Notes: generated by a model not told the origin, from the sequence alone. A DNA stretch of 64,000 nucleotides from Prorocentrum cordatum (GCA_963575745.1 CAUYUJ010006280.1:186131-250130); one strand, 5' to 3'. Shown: positions 40,561 to 51,942, numbered from the stretch's first letter. Made by a program: numbers and translations.

Positions 40561-40819
40561 TGATGTGCCCAGGGGGTGTCCAAGGTGTGTCCAGGCTGGT
40601 TCCAGGGTGTGTGCAGAGTGTGTTTGGCGCTCGGGCCCCTTGCCTCACGTCCCCTTCTTTAGGACAGGCTCGCTTCGCCGATAGCGCGTCCCTGAGTGTC
40701 CCTTGGCGCTCGGTGTCTGAGGAGGTGCTTGGCGTTTCCATCCAGAACTGGCCCATCAGAGATCCATTACATCAGAGAGAAACCCCAATCAACGGATGGT
40801 TTTACATGGGATCGATCAA

Positions 40820-40950
40820 AAGATCGATAAGGAGATCGACCGGGAACCCGGGAACCCGGGAACCCGGAACCCACCGAAGTCGGACCCAGGAACCCGGGAA
40901 CCCAGAACCAGAAACCCGGGAACCCAGCCAGCCACCAAAATCGGCGGCAC
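40820..40950 (+). repeat. AACCCGGGAACCC repeat
   Basis: Serial GGGAACCCGG units, each a short palindrome. Confidence 0.9.
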
Positions 40951-41106
40951 ATGTTCGCCAAATGTTTCAACTCCCGCTGGGACCCCTTCAATGCAAGCGC
41001 TGATTGGGGAATCAGGCCCAGTGCCGCTCCAAGAACTGCGCCTGGGCCTCCGAAGGTTCCTGGTCCTGCCCGTGCTCCCCCCTCCGATTACCTCAAGTGC
41101 ATGACA

Positions 41107-41278
41107 GTCGGAGCCCTGAAGAAGGAACCCTTTTTGTTGGGGAGGGGCTCCGCGTTCCTTAAGTGTTTCACAGCTTGCCTCAGGTTTTACTTATGTCTTC
41201 GACAGGAAATTGAAGGTTAACTTATGGAAAAGAGGGGCCTCGTTCCTTTTTTGGGGTTCCTTAGGTCAACGCCCCGAC
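41107..41278 (+). mobile_element. TIR family C copy 1
   Basis: Begins GTCGGAGCCCTGAAGAAGG and ends GGTCAACGCCCCGAC. The interior includes GAACCCTTTTTGTTGGGGAG. Two other copies at 41,633 and 52,098. Confidence 0.8.
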
Positions 41279-41441
41279 TGTATGCCCTCCTGCCAGCTGC
41301 CGCGGCGGCCCTGGTGCTCAGCAGCGCTTCGATGCTGTCGGGGTGCTCCGGCGGCCGATCGGGGCACCGCGTCCACCGTTGTGCCTGCGCGACGCAGTGG
41401 CGAGTCGTCGGTCGGAGGTGCAGCCCTCGCATTAGTGTTAA

Positions 41442-41588
41442 GTCGGGCCTGTCCCTCTACAGGATGAGTGTCCCAAAGTAGCTTTAAAAATAGTATGGGG
41501 ACTATTTTCGAGTATTTGTGAGCATGTTTTGAGTATTTGAGTTTTTGTATGGTTCTTCCAAAATTGCCTGTAGGGGGACACGCCCGAC
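41442..41588 (+). mobile_element. MITE family A copy 4
   Basis: TIRs GTCGGGCCTGTCCCTCTACA and TGTAGGGGGACACGCCCGAC, flanked by TTAA on the left and CTAA on the right. Confidence 0.88.
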
Positions 41589-41632
41589 CTAACAGTAGTT
41601 GCTCGGTGTGCGACGCCCGCTGCCGCCATGCA

Positions 41633-41805
41633 GTCGGGGCGCTGAAGAAGGAACCCTTCTCGTTGGGGAGGGGCTCGGTGCTCCTTGGCTGTTTTACAGT
41701 TTGCCTTAGGTTTTTCGTAGGTTCGTCATGGGGAATCGAAGTTTCACTTATGGGAGAAAGGGGCCTCGTCCCTTCTGTTATGGTTCCTCAGGTCAACGCC
41801 CCGAC
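41633..41805 (+). mobile_element. TIR family C copy 2
   Basis: GTCGGGGCGCTGAAGAAGG ... CAGGTCAACGCCCCGAC. Closest to the consensus of the three. Confidence 0.85.
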
Positions 41806-42064
41806 GGTATGTCCCATGATGCCACTCGTCTATCTCTCCTCTCCATGCTCCCACTCGTTCTCCTCACCCGCTCGCCGCCTCCCCGTCCTCCTCACCCCCT
41901 GTTGCTTCGCGCGCGTAGGTTCGCACAGGACCGCGTCTTGGATCGCAGGTGTTCTGGTCCGTCGTGCTCCTTCGTTCCGTCCGTCTTCCTGCCCTTCCGC
42001 CTCCCTCCCTGCTATACTCTGCCTCCTCCTCCTGTTCTCGTCCTTCTCACCATCCATCCTTCCT

Positions 42065-42235
42065 TCTCCTAGGAGGGAAAGAAACACACAGACACCATGA
42101 ATCGTCGAGTCCCTGGAAAATATGGGAAAGCATGGGAGGCGGGGGCAAGACAAAGCCCCTGAAAGCACGGGAAAATATGGGGAATCCTGTTATTTGTGTG
42201 CATTTGTTTGTGTGTCCCTGGGCCCCTTCGTTCCC
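42065..42235 (+). mobile_element. Family D (about 165 bp) copy 1
   Basis: AAACACACAGACACCATGAA, GAAAATATGGGAAAGCATGG, GGGGAATCCTGTTATTTGTG and TTTGTGTGTCCCTGGGCCCC in fixed order. The edges CACACAGACACA and TTTGTGTGTCC are weakly complementary. Confidence 0.8.
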
Positions 42236-42409
42236 TTCTTCCTCACCCCTTCTGCTGCTCAGGCCCCCCTCCTCCCCGCCCCTCCCCTCCTGTCCGGCCT
42301 GCCTCCCTGGACCTCTCCCCCCCGCTGCTTCCTGCTTCGCCCCTGCTCCGCCTCGCGCCTCCCCTCCCCTCTTCCCTCGCCGCCTGCTGCCGCTGCTCCT
42401 CCTCCTCGC

Positions 42410-42575
42410 AGGAGGAGGAGGAGGAAAACCACAGACACAATTAATCGTCGATCTCGCAGAAAATATGGGACAACATGGGAAGTGGGGGGAAGATCAAAAC
42501 CAAGAAAATATGGGAACATATGGTGGATCCTGTTGTTTGTGTGTGTAATTATTTTTGTGTGTCCCAGGGCCCCTT
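42410..42575 (+). mobile_element. Family D copy 2
   Basis: Same motif order: CCACAGACACAATTAATCG, GAAAATATGGGACAACATGG, TTTGTGTGTCCCAGGGCCCC. It follows a short GGA tract, as if preceded by a simple repeat. Confidence 0.8.
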
Positions 42576-43085
42576 CATTCTCCGCCTCCTCCCCCCCCGC
42601 TTTTCCGCCTTCCCCGCCGCCCCCTTCCCCCTTGTCTTTCGCACGGAGTGCTCGCCGTTGCACCGGCGGTGCCGACGGGTGGCGGGGCAGGCCAGGCGGG
42701 TCGCGTCAGACTGTTTCCTCGTGCTGACGCGCCAGTCGTTGAAAGTAGGTATTTTTGGATTTCCAGATCCCAATCTACTTCAAGCGCCTTCCTACTTCAA
42801 TCATCGATCTGCTTTTGCTGTGGTTTGCTGTTCTCTGGGAGGGACCGAGCCCAATCTGCTTGATCCGCCTTCCTACTTCATGCTTTTACTCACTTCTCCC
42901 GACCGACGTCTATGTGCCCGTCGCACGGGTCAAGCAGTTGCGAGGCGTCCTGGCTTGCATTTGGGCCCACCGGGGAGTGTTCTGAGAGCCCTCTCTCGTA
43001 GCTTGCACCGTCTGTTCTCAGAGCGTTTGTGTGGCCGTCCGTCTCGGCTCCCTGTTCTGGGAGCGCTGGTTTCGTTCTCAGAGCC
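42576..43085 (+). other. No gene supported
   Basis: Contains a near-duplicate pair CCCAATCTACTTCAAGCGCC and CCCAATCTGCTTGATCCGCC, each followed by TTCCTACTTCA. Confidence 0.4.
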
Positions 43086-43087
43086 CG

Positions 43088-43286
43088 AGGGAAACAAGCA
43101 ATGACATAAACATAAAAATTCGGAGGTCCGCGCGGACTGCTCGGATCGGCACTGGACCACCACCCCTCACTGGCGCGCGGAGCGCGCCCGGGGCGCCGCC
43201 GGAGGCGCCGCCAGAGGGCCCCAGCGCCGATCCGAGCAATCCGCGCGGACCTCCGAGTTCTGATGTCTATGCCACTGCTTGGTCCC
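43088..43286 (+). mobile_element. Foldback element copy
   Basis: AATGACATAAACATAAAAA, TCGGAGGTCCGCGCGGA and TCGGATCGGCACTGG pair with CCAGCGCCGATCCGAG, TCCGCGCGGACCTCCGAG and the decayed end. Central hairpin CTGGCGCGCGGAGCGCGCC. Confidence 0.88.
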
Positions 43287-43344
43287 CTGATCGGCGACTT
43301 CGATCGGTCACGTGATGCGAGTCGGAGGAGGAACAGGAGGAGGA

Positions 43345-43400
43345 TATACAAAGAGGAGGAGGAGGAGGAGGAGGAGGAGGAGGAGGAGGAGGAGGAGGGG
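43345..43400 (+). repeat. (GGA)n tract
   Basis: AGGAGGAGG tract of about 55 bases. Confidence 0.95.
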
Positions 43401-43661
43401 GATCTCGTGGGGAGGGGGGAGCTTGGCATCGCGTGACGAAGTCCCTCTGCCTACCCGAGTCTAAGGTTCTGTGGACCTGTCGTGGCAGGCCCGTGGGAAC
43501 GCCGGGACGGTCGCCCCCTGCTCTTGGGCGCGGGTGGTGCCTAATCCTCGTGCGAGAGGCTCGTCGTGGGGCGGCTCGTCTCTTCGCGGCCCTCGCGCCG
43601 GGGCTCGCCCTGCGCGCCGCGCGCGTGCGCGCGGGCAGCTGCCAGCGGACCCGCGGGTTGT

Positions 43662-43798
43662 GGGCCTGTTTTCCACCACACCACCACCACCACAAGCAGG
43701 AGAGGGAGGGGGTCCTCCTCTTCTGTTTCTTCCTCCTCATCCTCCACCTCTTTCCACCACTCCAACTTTTGGTGGTGGTGGTGGTGGAAAACAGGCCC
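43662..43798 (+). mobile_element. Small TIR element with CCACCA arms
   Basis: GGGCCTGTTTTCCACCAC opens it and GGTGGAAAACAGGCCC closes it, giving arms of at least 16 perfect bases extended by CACCACCACC / GGTGGTGGTG. Confidence 0.8.
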
Positions 43799-44026
43799 AT
43801 CAACGGGCGCAGGGGTGTCCGACGAAGGCATCTGTAATCAGACATGGTCGCGTCGTGAACACATCAGGACGAGAGGTCTTTGGCCATGTTCGTCCCCGGC
43901 CAGAGGAGCCCTCGCCGGGCCTCGACGCCGTCAGAAAACGACTCGGGACGAAACATTGGCCCCCTGGGGAAGGATCGGGACTTCAGGGACGCCGTCCTGA
44001 AAGAATCAGGACGTCGCAAGTCTGGG

Positions 44027-44160
44027 TACACCACCACCTTGCCAGGCCAGGGCCATCCTGGGCCCGAGGATGGTGTCATAGACCCTCCTGGCCTCGGCCA
44101 GGATGGCACATGCACCACGCTGGGCCAGGGCCATCCTGGCCCGGCGCGGCGGTGGTGTAT
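44027..44160 (+). mobile_element. Small foldback element with GGCCAGGGCCATCCTGG repeats
   Basis: TACACCACCACC and GGTGGTGTA at the ends. Inside, the phrase GGCCAGGGCCATCCTGG occurs twice with CCTGGCCTCGGCCAGG between. Confidence 0.7.
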
Positions 44161-44357
44161 TAGATGTCTTCTGCGTATCGGGGAAGCGTGAGACTCGAGT
44201 AAGCCGGAACTCGGGTCTGCCGACGTTGTTTGACGAGCGCGTCCTGGATTTTGACGGCCCAGTTTTCGTTGGATGTCCGCAGCGGGAGCTCGCGTGAAAT
44301 TTATTTTCATGATGGCCCCGGCAGGCCGACCCGAGTCCCCCAAACCCGTGTCTTACT

Positions 44358-44520
44358 CAGGAGGAAACAAATCACACAGACACAAGTGTATCGTCGATTC
44401 CCCGGAAAATATGGGAAAAAATATGGGAAGTGGGGGGGAAGACGAAAACCCAGAAGCTATGGGAAAGTATGGGGAATCCTGTCATCTGTGTCTATTTATT
44501 TGTGTGTCCCTCGGCCCCCT
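44358..44520 (+). mobile_element. Family D copy 3
   Basis: ATCACACAGACACAAGTG, GGAAAATATGGGAAAAAATA, GGGGAATCCTGTCATCTGTG, TTTGTGTGTCCCTCGGCCCC. Confidence 0.8.
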
Positions 44521-44557
44521 CAAATCCGTGGGCCGTCAGCAGGCTCCCTGGGGTCGA

Positions 44558-44713
44558 GTCGGGCGTGTCCCTCTACAGGGGGAATCTTTCAAAAATGGTT
44601 CAAAACTAGTACGGGGACGATTTTTCGACTATTTCTTGAGCATTTCTAAAAAACTCTTTGACTTTTGTTTTGCCTTTTCGTCTACAATCCGCCTGTAGGG
44701 GGACATGCACGAC
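44558..44713 (+). mobile_element. MITE family A copy 5
   Basis: TIRs GTCGGGCGTGTCCCTCTACA and TGTAGGGGGACATGCACGAC, right flank CTAA. Confidence 0.85.
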
Positions 44714-44835
44714 CTAAGGCTTCTCCTGGGCCACCGTTGAAACATCTTTGGGGCAATGTGATCGTTTTCTTACTCGTTGTTTTGCCGATCGGCGCGGGCC
44801 CTCGCACCCTCCCCCTCCCCGCCCTGGAGCAGATC

Positions 44836-44975
44836 TCGGCTGTTTCTGGCGCCTGCTTCGAGCAGGTGGAGTCTCTCCCCCAGAGACGCACTGCTGCAAA
44901 CAGTCGCACTAAAGCGGAGATCCGGAGCCAGACCCCCCCCCCTCCCCCTCCCCATCCCGCCCAATGTCATAAGAG
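44836..44975 (+). repeat. Dispersed family E copy 2
   Basis: CTGTTTCTGGCGCCTGCTTC through AGTCGCACTAAAGCGGAG to CCCAATGTCATAAG matches 7,550-7,685. Confidence 0.75.
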
Positions 44976-44989
44976 AATGTTCGCCAAAG

Positions 44990-45380
44990 TTGGGCCAGCC
45001 GTGTTGCGATCCTGGGGCGCGTCTCGGGGGTCCGTCTCGGGGGGCCTCTTGGGGGCCGCGTTGGGGTCCTGCTGGGTCGCGTTGGGCGCCCCCGGCGGTA
45101 TCTTGGGCCTCTTGGGGCTACCTTTCGGGGGCGGCCAAAAGGGGGGCGATGATTAGGGGAGGGGCGGATCTCATGGCGGGGACCATGGTATCTCCCCAGA
45201 TTTCATGGTGCCTCATCCTATTTCAATCTGCCCCCCACCCCCGGGCCGCGCGCATGCCGCTGGCCATGATTTGCTCCCCCCACCCCGCCCTCTTGTGGAC
45301 ACCACCCCCCCCTCTTGGAAGCCCTCGAGCCTTGGGGTAGTCTTGGGCAATCTCGGGGACTGGGGGCCGTCTCGAAGCGA
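44990..45380 (+). repeat. CTTGGG-type blocks flanking a dispersed repeat shared with 51.35 kb
   Basis: The middle part 45,125-45,310 (TTTCGGGGGCGGCCAAAAG, CCGCTGGCCATGATTTGC) has a second copy at about 51,355-51,540. In both places a CTTGGG block follows on the right. Confidence 0.75.
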
Positions 45381-45619
45381 TCGTGGGACATCCTGAGAGC
45401 AGAACGTGGGGACAAGCGCTACACCTTGACAGCGCTAAGCCTCTTCAATTCTTCTTCCGCTCCTCCAGTCATGCGCTTCCCGCGCTCGTACCCGCCCCCT
45501 CCACGCCAGTCGCCGCATCCTGGCGGGCCGCTGTCGAGGACTGCTGGGTCAGCGCGCGGGAGGGCTCGCGATCTGCAGGGCCGAGCCGATGCGGTCCTCG
45601 ACGGAACAATCCTCGGATA

Positions 45620-45785
45620 AAGGAAGGCGAGGAGGAGGAGGATGAGCAGGAGGAGAAGGGAGAAGGGAGGAGCATGAGGAGGGGGATGGGGAGGATGGGG
45701 GGGGCAGGAGGAGATGGAGGAGTAGGAGGAGGAGTGGGAGGAGGTGGAGGAGGAGGAGGAGTCGGAGGAGGGAGGAGGAGGAATA
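45620..45785 (+). repeat. (GGA)n-rich tract
   Basis: AGGAGGAGGAG with GGGATGG-type interruptions. Confidence 0.92.
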
Positions 45786-46129
45786 ATTATCATAATAATA
45801 ATAATACTTACGATACTCATAGAAATAAACATAATAACACTACTATAATACGAATAATAATATCATAATACGAATAAGAATTTCAACACTAATCATAATA
45901 ACATCATTTTAACACAAATGCGACGACTAGTAACACGAATACTGAAGCAACTGAATACTAACACTAAGATTTTGAATAGTATCAATAACACTAATAACAA
46001 TACTTACATTATTGGCCAGACCACGAATGCGAATACTACGAAGGAGACGAATAACAAGAACGATAACTTCGTAAGCGATATGTTCGCAACATTTACAATA
46101 ATAAGAAACGACAAATATGAACAATACGA

Positions 46130-46130
<1 letters not shown>
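45785..46130 (+). repeat. AT-rich (AATAATAC)n-like degenerate tract
   Basis: Irregular AATAATAATACTTAC and ACTAATAACAATAC units. Probably a decayed part of the adjoining CTA array. Confidence 0.8.
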
Positions 46131-47045
<915 letters not shown>

Positions 47046-47059
47046 ACTACTTCTTCGCC

Positions 47060-47515
47060 CGCGGGCGGGCTGAAATGTGTCGCCTGGTTGCGGTTGCGGT
47101 TGCGGTTGCGCCTGCGAGAAGGGTGAAATGTGTCGCTTGGTTGCGTCTGCGGTTGCGCCCGCGGGCGGGTTGAGAAATGTGTCGCCTGTTTGCGGTTGCG
47201 GTTCCGCCCGCGATCGGGCTAACACGTGTCGCTTGGTTGCGGTTGCTGTTGCGCCCGCGGGCGTGTTGAAATGTGTCGCGTGGTTGCGGTTGCGGTTGCG
47301 CCCAATGACGGATTGAAATGTGTCGCGTTGCAGTTGCGCCCGCGGGCGTGTTGAAATGTGTCGCTTGGTTGCGGTTGCGGCTGCTGTTGCGCCCGCCAGC
47401 GGGTTGAAATGTGTTGTTTGATTGCGGCTGCGGTTGCGCCCGCGGGCGGGTTGATATATGTGGCATTGTTGCGGTTGCGGTTGCGCCCGCGGGCGCGTTG
47501 AAATACGTAGCACCC
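47060..47515 (+). repeat. Tandem repeat of 55-70 bp, GGTTGCGGTTGCGCCCGCGG type, first array
   Basis: Each unit holds (GGTTGC)n, then GCGCCCGCGGGCGGGTTGAA, then ATGTGTCGC. About eight units. The same family resumes at 49,030. Confidence 0.95.
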
Positions 47516-47599
47516 CGCAATTGCGGATAAGAGTGAGGGGGCGGGCGCGGGCGACGCGGGCGTCGTCGAGCCGGCGGACCTCGTGGCCCCCACCTTCCT

Positions 47600-47990
47600 T
47601 GTCGATGGCGCTCTCCTCCACCTCCTCCTCCTCCTCCTTCTCCTCCTCTTCCTCCTCCTTCTCCTCCTCCTCTTCCTCGTCCTCATCGTCATCGTCATCC
47701 TCCTCCTCCACCTCGTCCTCCTCCTCCTCCTCCTCCTCTTCTTCCTCGTCCTCCCTCTCCCCCCCTCGTCTTTTCATCATGGTCCTCCCATTGTCGTCCT
47801 CCCCCTCATCGGCCTCCATCATCGTCCTCCCATTGTCGTCCATCATCATCATCCTCCCCATCCTCCCCCTCCTCGTCCTCCTTCTCCCCCTCCTCCCCCT
47901 CCTCCCCCTCGTCCTCCTGCTCCTCCTCCTTTTCTTTCTCCACGTTCTCCTTACATCCTCTCTTCTTCCTCGTTCTCCTCGTCCCCTGTT
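47600..47990 (+). repeat. (CTC)n-rich tract
   Basis: CTCCTCCTC with CATCGTCATCGTC interruptions. Confidence 0.92.
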
Positions 47991-48179
47991 TACTCATCCT
48001 GCCTCCCCCTCCTTTCCCAAGATAACTGCAACGCAATCCTTTTTTCCACTTTATGCTCCCCGCCTTCTCTGATCAAGGCAACTCGCCAGGGCAAAGTTGC
48101 TGGACGGGCTGGCGTGGATGTGCGGGGCGTGAAGAGGTCCTTGCGGGCTCAGACGGCATGCAAGAATCCGCCGCCGCGC

Positions 48180-48615
48180 TTGTGCGGCATTGGTTTGTTC
48201 AGTGAACGTGGTTTAGGTCGCGGGTGGGTCGCGGGCTCTCCACCTCCACCTGGAAGGAATGCAAAAGCAGCCCGCCGCAAGCGCCAGAAAAATTGGTTCG
48301 TACACGGAACGAGGTTTGGGTCGCGGGTGGGCCGCGGGTTCTCCACAGGGAACGAATGCAAAGGATGCCCGCCGCAGGCGCCGAAAATGTGGTTTGTACC
48401 CTGAACGTGGTCGCGGGTGGGCCGCGGGCTCTCCACCTGAAACGAATGCAAAATATGCCCGCCGCAGGCGCCGAAAAATGTGGTTTGTACCCTGAACGTG
48501 GTTTGGGTCGCGGGTTGGTCGCGAGTTGGTCACGGGATGTGTCGCGGGCTCTCCACTTGGAAGGAATGCAAAAAAAACCGCCGCAGGCGCCGAAAATTGT
48601 GGTTTGTACCTTGAA
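48180..48615 (+). repeat. Tandem repeat of about 100-125 bp, four to five units
   Basis: Units contain GAACGTGGTTTGGGTCGCGG, CGGGCTCTCCACCTG, GAATGCAAAA and CCGCCGCAGGCGCCGAAAA. Confidence 0.9.
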
Positions 48616-48619
48616 AGTG

Positions 48620-48900
48620 GTTTGGGTCGAAGGTGGGTCGCGGGTGGGTCGCGGGGTAGGTCGCGGGTGGGTCGCGGGTGGGTCGCGGGTGGGTCGCGGG
48701 TGGGTCGCGGGTGGGTCGCGGGGTGGGCCGCGGGGGGGTTGCGGGGTGGGTCGCGGGTTGGGTCGCGGGGTGGGTCGCGGGGTGGGTCGCGGGGTGGGTC
48801 GCGGGGTGGGTCGCGGGTGGGTCGCGGGTGGGTCGCGGGTGGATCGCGGGGTGGGTCGCGGGGTGGGTCGCGGGTGGGTCGCGGGGCGGGTTGCGGGTGG
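48620..48900 (+). repeat. GGGTCGCGGGT minisatellite (10-12 bp units)
   Basis: Serial GGGTCGCGGGGT and GGGTCGCGGGT units, apparently amplified from the end of the preceding tandem repeat, followed by an (ACAACAA)n patch. Confidence 0.95.
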
Positions 48901-49029
48901 GACGACGACAACAAACAACAACAACAACAAACAACAACAGCAACAACAAGAATCCGCACCGCGGAATTCCACATCAGCCACGCACCCAGGGACAGTGAAT
49001 GACCGTTCGGCCCCCTCACTCTGATGTTG

Positions 49030-49405
49030 TTGGTTGAGGTTGCGGTTGCGGTTGCGCCCGCGGGCGGGTTGAAATGTTTCGCTTGGTTGCGGTTGCGGGT
49101 CCGCCCGCGGGCGGGTTCAAATGTCATTTGTTTGCGGTTGCAGTTGCGCCCGCGGGCGGTTTGAAATGTGTCGTTGCAGTTGCGGTTGCGGTTTCGCCTG
49201 CCAGCGGGTTGAAATGTGTCGCCTAGTTTGGGTTGCGGTTGTGCCCGCGGGCGTGTTGAAATGTGTCGCCTGGTTGCGGTTGCGGTTGCGCCCGCGGGCG
49301 GTTTGAAAGGTGTCGTTTGGTTGCGGTTGCGGTTGCGCGCACGGGCGGGTTGAAATGTGTCGCTTGGTTGCGGTTGCTGTTGCGCCCGCGGGTGGTCTGA
49401 AATTG
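49030..49405 (+). repeat. Tandem repeat, GGTTGCGGTTGCGCCCGCGG type, second array
   Basis: Same unit as 47,060-47,515, about six copies. Confidence 0.95.
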
Positions 49406-49494
49406 TTGTCAAAGGTGCCCCTACAGTTTGGTCAGCGCAGTTCAGTTTAGTCTGTCAGTCAGCGGAGGGCACGGGATTTTCACCCAGCTCCGTT

Positions 49495-49600
49495 GGGAAT
49501 CAATGAGATAGTACCGACATAGCGTCGATTGGTGTCGGCTAGCATCGATTAGCGTTGATGTAGCGTCGATCACCGTCGATTAGCGTCGATGTCCGCCGGC
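49495..49600 (+). repeat. TAGCGTCGAT decamer repeat
   Basis: Serial TAGCGTCGAT units followed by GCCAGCAAGATGGTA and CCCATGAGTTGCCACC. The same order recurs at 63,145-63,255. Confidence 0.85.
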
Positions 49601-50680
49601 CAGCAAGATGGTAGGACAGGCTCCCATGAGTTGCCACCGAAGTATGTGTGTAGGACACCAACAGAGGAGCGGGATGGCGAGAACGAGTGGACGCGCTGAT
49701 GGCGCCACAGGGCAGGAACGCAGGCAGGGCGAGACATCGTCTCGCAGCGGCAATCCGACATCAGGATCCCGCCTTCAGGGGCACCCGCGCGCCCACCCCG
49801 GGCCTCTCTCGCGAGGCCCTGCAGAGCGGAGTCGCCAAGAGCCGCCTCGGTGGCCCACCCGCCAATGGGGGGCCCTCCGGAGCCGCGAGGCCTCCCCGCA
49901 GCTCCTCGGAGGAGGGCCCCCGCCGAAGGCTTGAGCGCTCTGGGAGGTTCTGGGACGGCCGCCGTGCCCCACACGCATCCCCCGTGCCCTCCCTATCTCA
50001 GAGGTCTCCTCCGATTGGTCCCGATCCCGACTCTGGTCCCGGGAGGAGAAGCGACACCAACACCACCAGGGGGCCCATCCCCATCGAGGAGGTCATGGAT
50101 GCCTCCCCGAGCTGGAGGCCGGGTATGTCTCGAGCGAGAGGGGGGGAGGGGGAACGCACCACCTGGGAGACACCCCATGCCTACTCGCATCTCCTCGCCC
50201 TGGTGGTGTTGATATCGCCTTTCCTAGTTCCTCGCGTTTCATCGGCCCCCTGCTCCACCTGTTGCCCGCGGCAGCGCCGCCGCGGCGCCCTGCTTCCCCG
50301 CCCCCGCCGGCGCCGCGAGGACCCCGTCCTTCCAGGCGCTGGCGCCTGCACGCAGCGACGCGCTGCTGCCGCGTGAGGGGTAGGAGCACGGCGACGGCGA
50401 GGGCGACGACGGCGGTCGCTGCGGCGACGACGACGACCGCCACGAGGACGGCGACGCCGATCTCGTGCGACGACGGTGGCGCTCGCGGCGGTGACGACAG
50501 CGGCGTGGCTTCTGTGCGCCTGTTGCCGTGCTCGGGCCTCGGAGGCAGCCAGGCAGAGCAAGTGGGCGGATGTGCTCGGGGCCTGCTGTGCGAGCAAGCG
50601 GGCGTACTGCCATTCAGGCTTATGCAGTTTGCCAGTTCCTTGGCCCCAGAGGTTCCTGGGGACCTCCGAAGACATCCGGC
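49600..50680 (+). other. GC-rich stretch, no gene supported
   Basis: Several overlapping frames are open on both strands, as expected at this GC content. None carries a motif I recognise. A GGCGACGACGGCGGTCGC-type patch lies at about 50,390-50,470. Confidence 0.4.
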
Positions 50681-50683
50681 CAT

Positions 50684-50895
50684 ATCAGGAGGAGGAGGAG
50701 GAGGAAGAGGAGGAGGAGGAGGAGGAGGAGGAGGAGGAGCAGGAGCAGGAGCAGGAGGAGGAAGAGGAGGAGGAGGAGGAGGAGGAGGAGGAGCAACAGA
50801 AGGAGGAGGAGTAGGAGGAGGAGGAGGAGGAGGAGCAGGATCAGGAGCAGGAGGAGGAGAAGGAGGAGGAGGAGCAGGAGGAGGAGGAGGAGCCC
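50684..50895 (+). repeat. (GGA)n / (GAGCAG)n tract
   Basis: AGGAGGAGGAGCAGG tract. Long poly-Glu, Arg and Leu frames are repeat products. Confidence 0.97.
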
Positions 50896-50929
50896 CCTCC
50901 CTGCATTTCTCATTCCCCCTCCCTCCTCC

Positions 50930-51250
50930 CCCTCGTGGGTTTCTTGGATGCCTCTTGGGGGCGTTTTGCGGACGTCTTCTTGGACTCTCGGGTCTCTTGT
51001 TTTTTTTGAGGGCGATCTTGGGGCCCTGAGGTGTCGTTGGGGGGAGGAGGAGGAGGAGGATGAGGAGGAGGAGGAGGAGGAGGAGGAGGAGGACGAGGAC
51101 GAGGAGGAGGAGGAGGAGGAAGACGAGGAGGAGGAGAGGAGGGTCGCAAGGGCCGGCATGGGGCTCCCTCGGGTTGCATTGAGGGCTTCTTCGGCTATCT
51201 CGAGCAACCGTCTTGAGGCGCCCTTGGGGCCTCCTGGGGCATGGGCGGTC
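50930..51250 (+). repeat. CTTGGG-type blocks around a (GGA)n tract
   Basis: GATGCCTCTTGGGGGCG and GAGGCGCCCTTGGGGCC units flank AGGAGGAGG at 51,040-51,140. Confidence 0.85.
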
Positions 51251-51354
51251 TTGAGCCGACGGAGGCTCGAACAGGCGAGAATGCGAAACCACTGAGCAAC
51301 CTCAGAGGAAATTGTCGAACGTTCCCGGGGGTCATATTGAAGCTTTTCTGGAAC

Positions 51355-51665
51355 GTGTTTCGGGGGCGGCAAAGAGGGGGGTGATGACCAGGGGGGTGGA
51401 TATCATGGCGGGGGCCATGATGTTTCCCCAGCTTTCATGGCGCCTCTTCTTGCTTCATTACGTCCCTGGCCCCCCCGCTGGGCCGCGCACATGCCGCCGG
51501 TCATGATTTGCACCCCCCCTCTGGGACACCCCCCTCTTGGCCGCTCCCGAGTGTTGTTAGGGTTTTAGCTGTCTTAGGGATCTTGAGGCCAGCTTGGGCC
51601 GTCTTGGAGGCACCTCGGGCCACCTCGGCGGCCTCGGTGGCCTTCCTCGGCCGTTGTGGAGGCGC
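51355..51665 (+). repeat. Dispersed repeat (second copy of 45,125-45,310) and CTTGGG block
   Basis: TTTCGGGGGCGGCAAAGAG through GCCGGTCATGATTTGC, then CCCCTCTTGGCCGCTCC and AGGCCAGCTTGGGCCGTC. Confidence 0.75.
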
Positions 51666-51751
51666 CGGAGAGCCGTGGGAGGGAGAGGGGTGGTGCGTGT
51701 GCGTGAGTGTGGTGCGTGAGGGGGGGGGGGGCAAGCCTGCAGCCTATCCTT

Positions 51752-51942
51752 GGGGAACAAAGGGTGACATAAACATAACAACTCGGAGGTCCGCGCGGAT
51801 TTCTCGGATCGGCGCTGGGGCCCCTCCCTGGCGCGCGGAGCGCGCCAGGGGCGCCAGAGGCGCCGCCGGGGGGCCCCAGCGCCGATCCGAGAAATCCGCG
51901 CGGACCTCTGAGTTTTTATGTTTATGTCATTTTTTGTTCCCC
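51752..51942 (+). mobile_element. Foldback element, best-preserved copy
   Basis: The arms are about 68 bases and almost perfectly complementary: GGGGAACAAAGGGTGACATA, AAACATAACAACTCGGAGG, TCCGCGCGGATTTCTCGG, ATCGGCGCTGGGGCCCC against the reverse complement ending TGTTTATGTCA and TTTTTGTTCCCC. A second hairpin CTGGCGCGC-GGA-GCGCGCCAG sits at the centre. There is no ORF. Confidence 0.93.

Noticed and set aside
49687-50376. Open frames of about 230 codons at 49.7-50.4 kb
   Set aside because: GC-rich chance frames on both strands with no domain and no consistent codon pattern.
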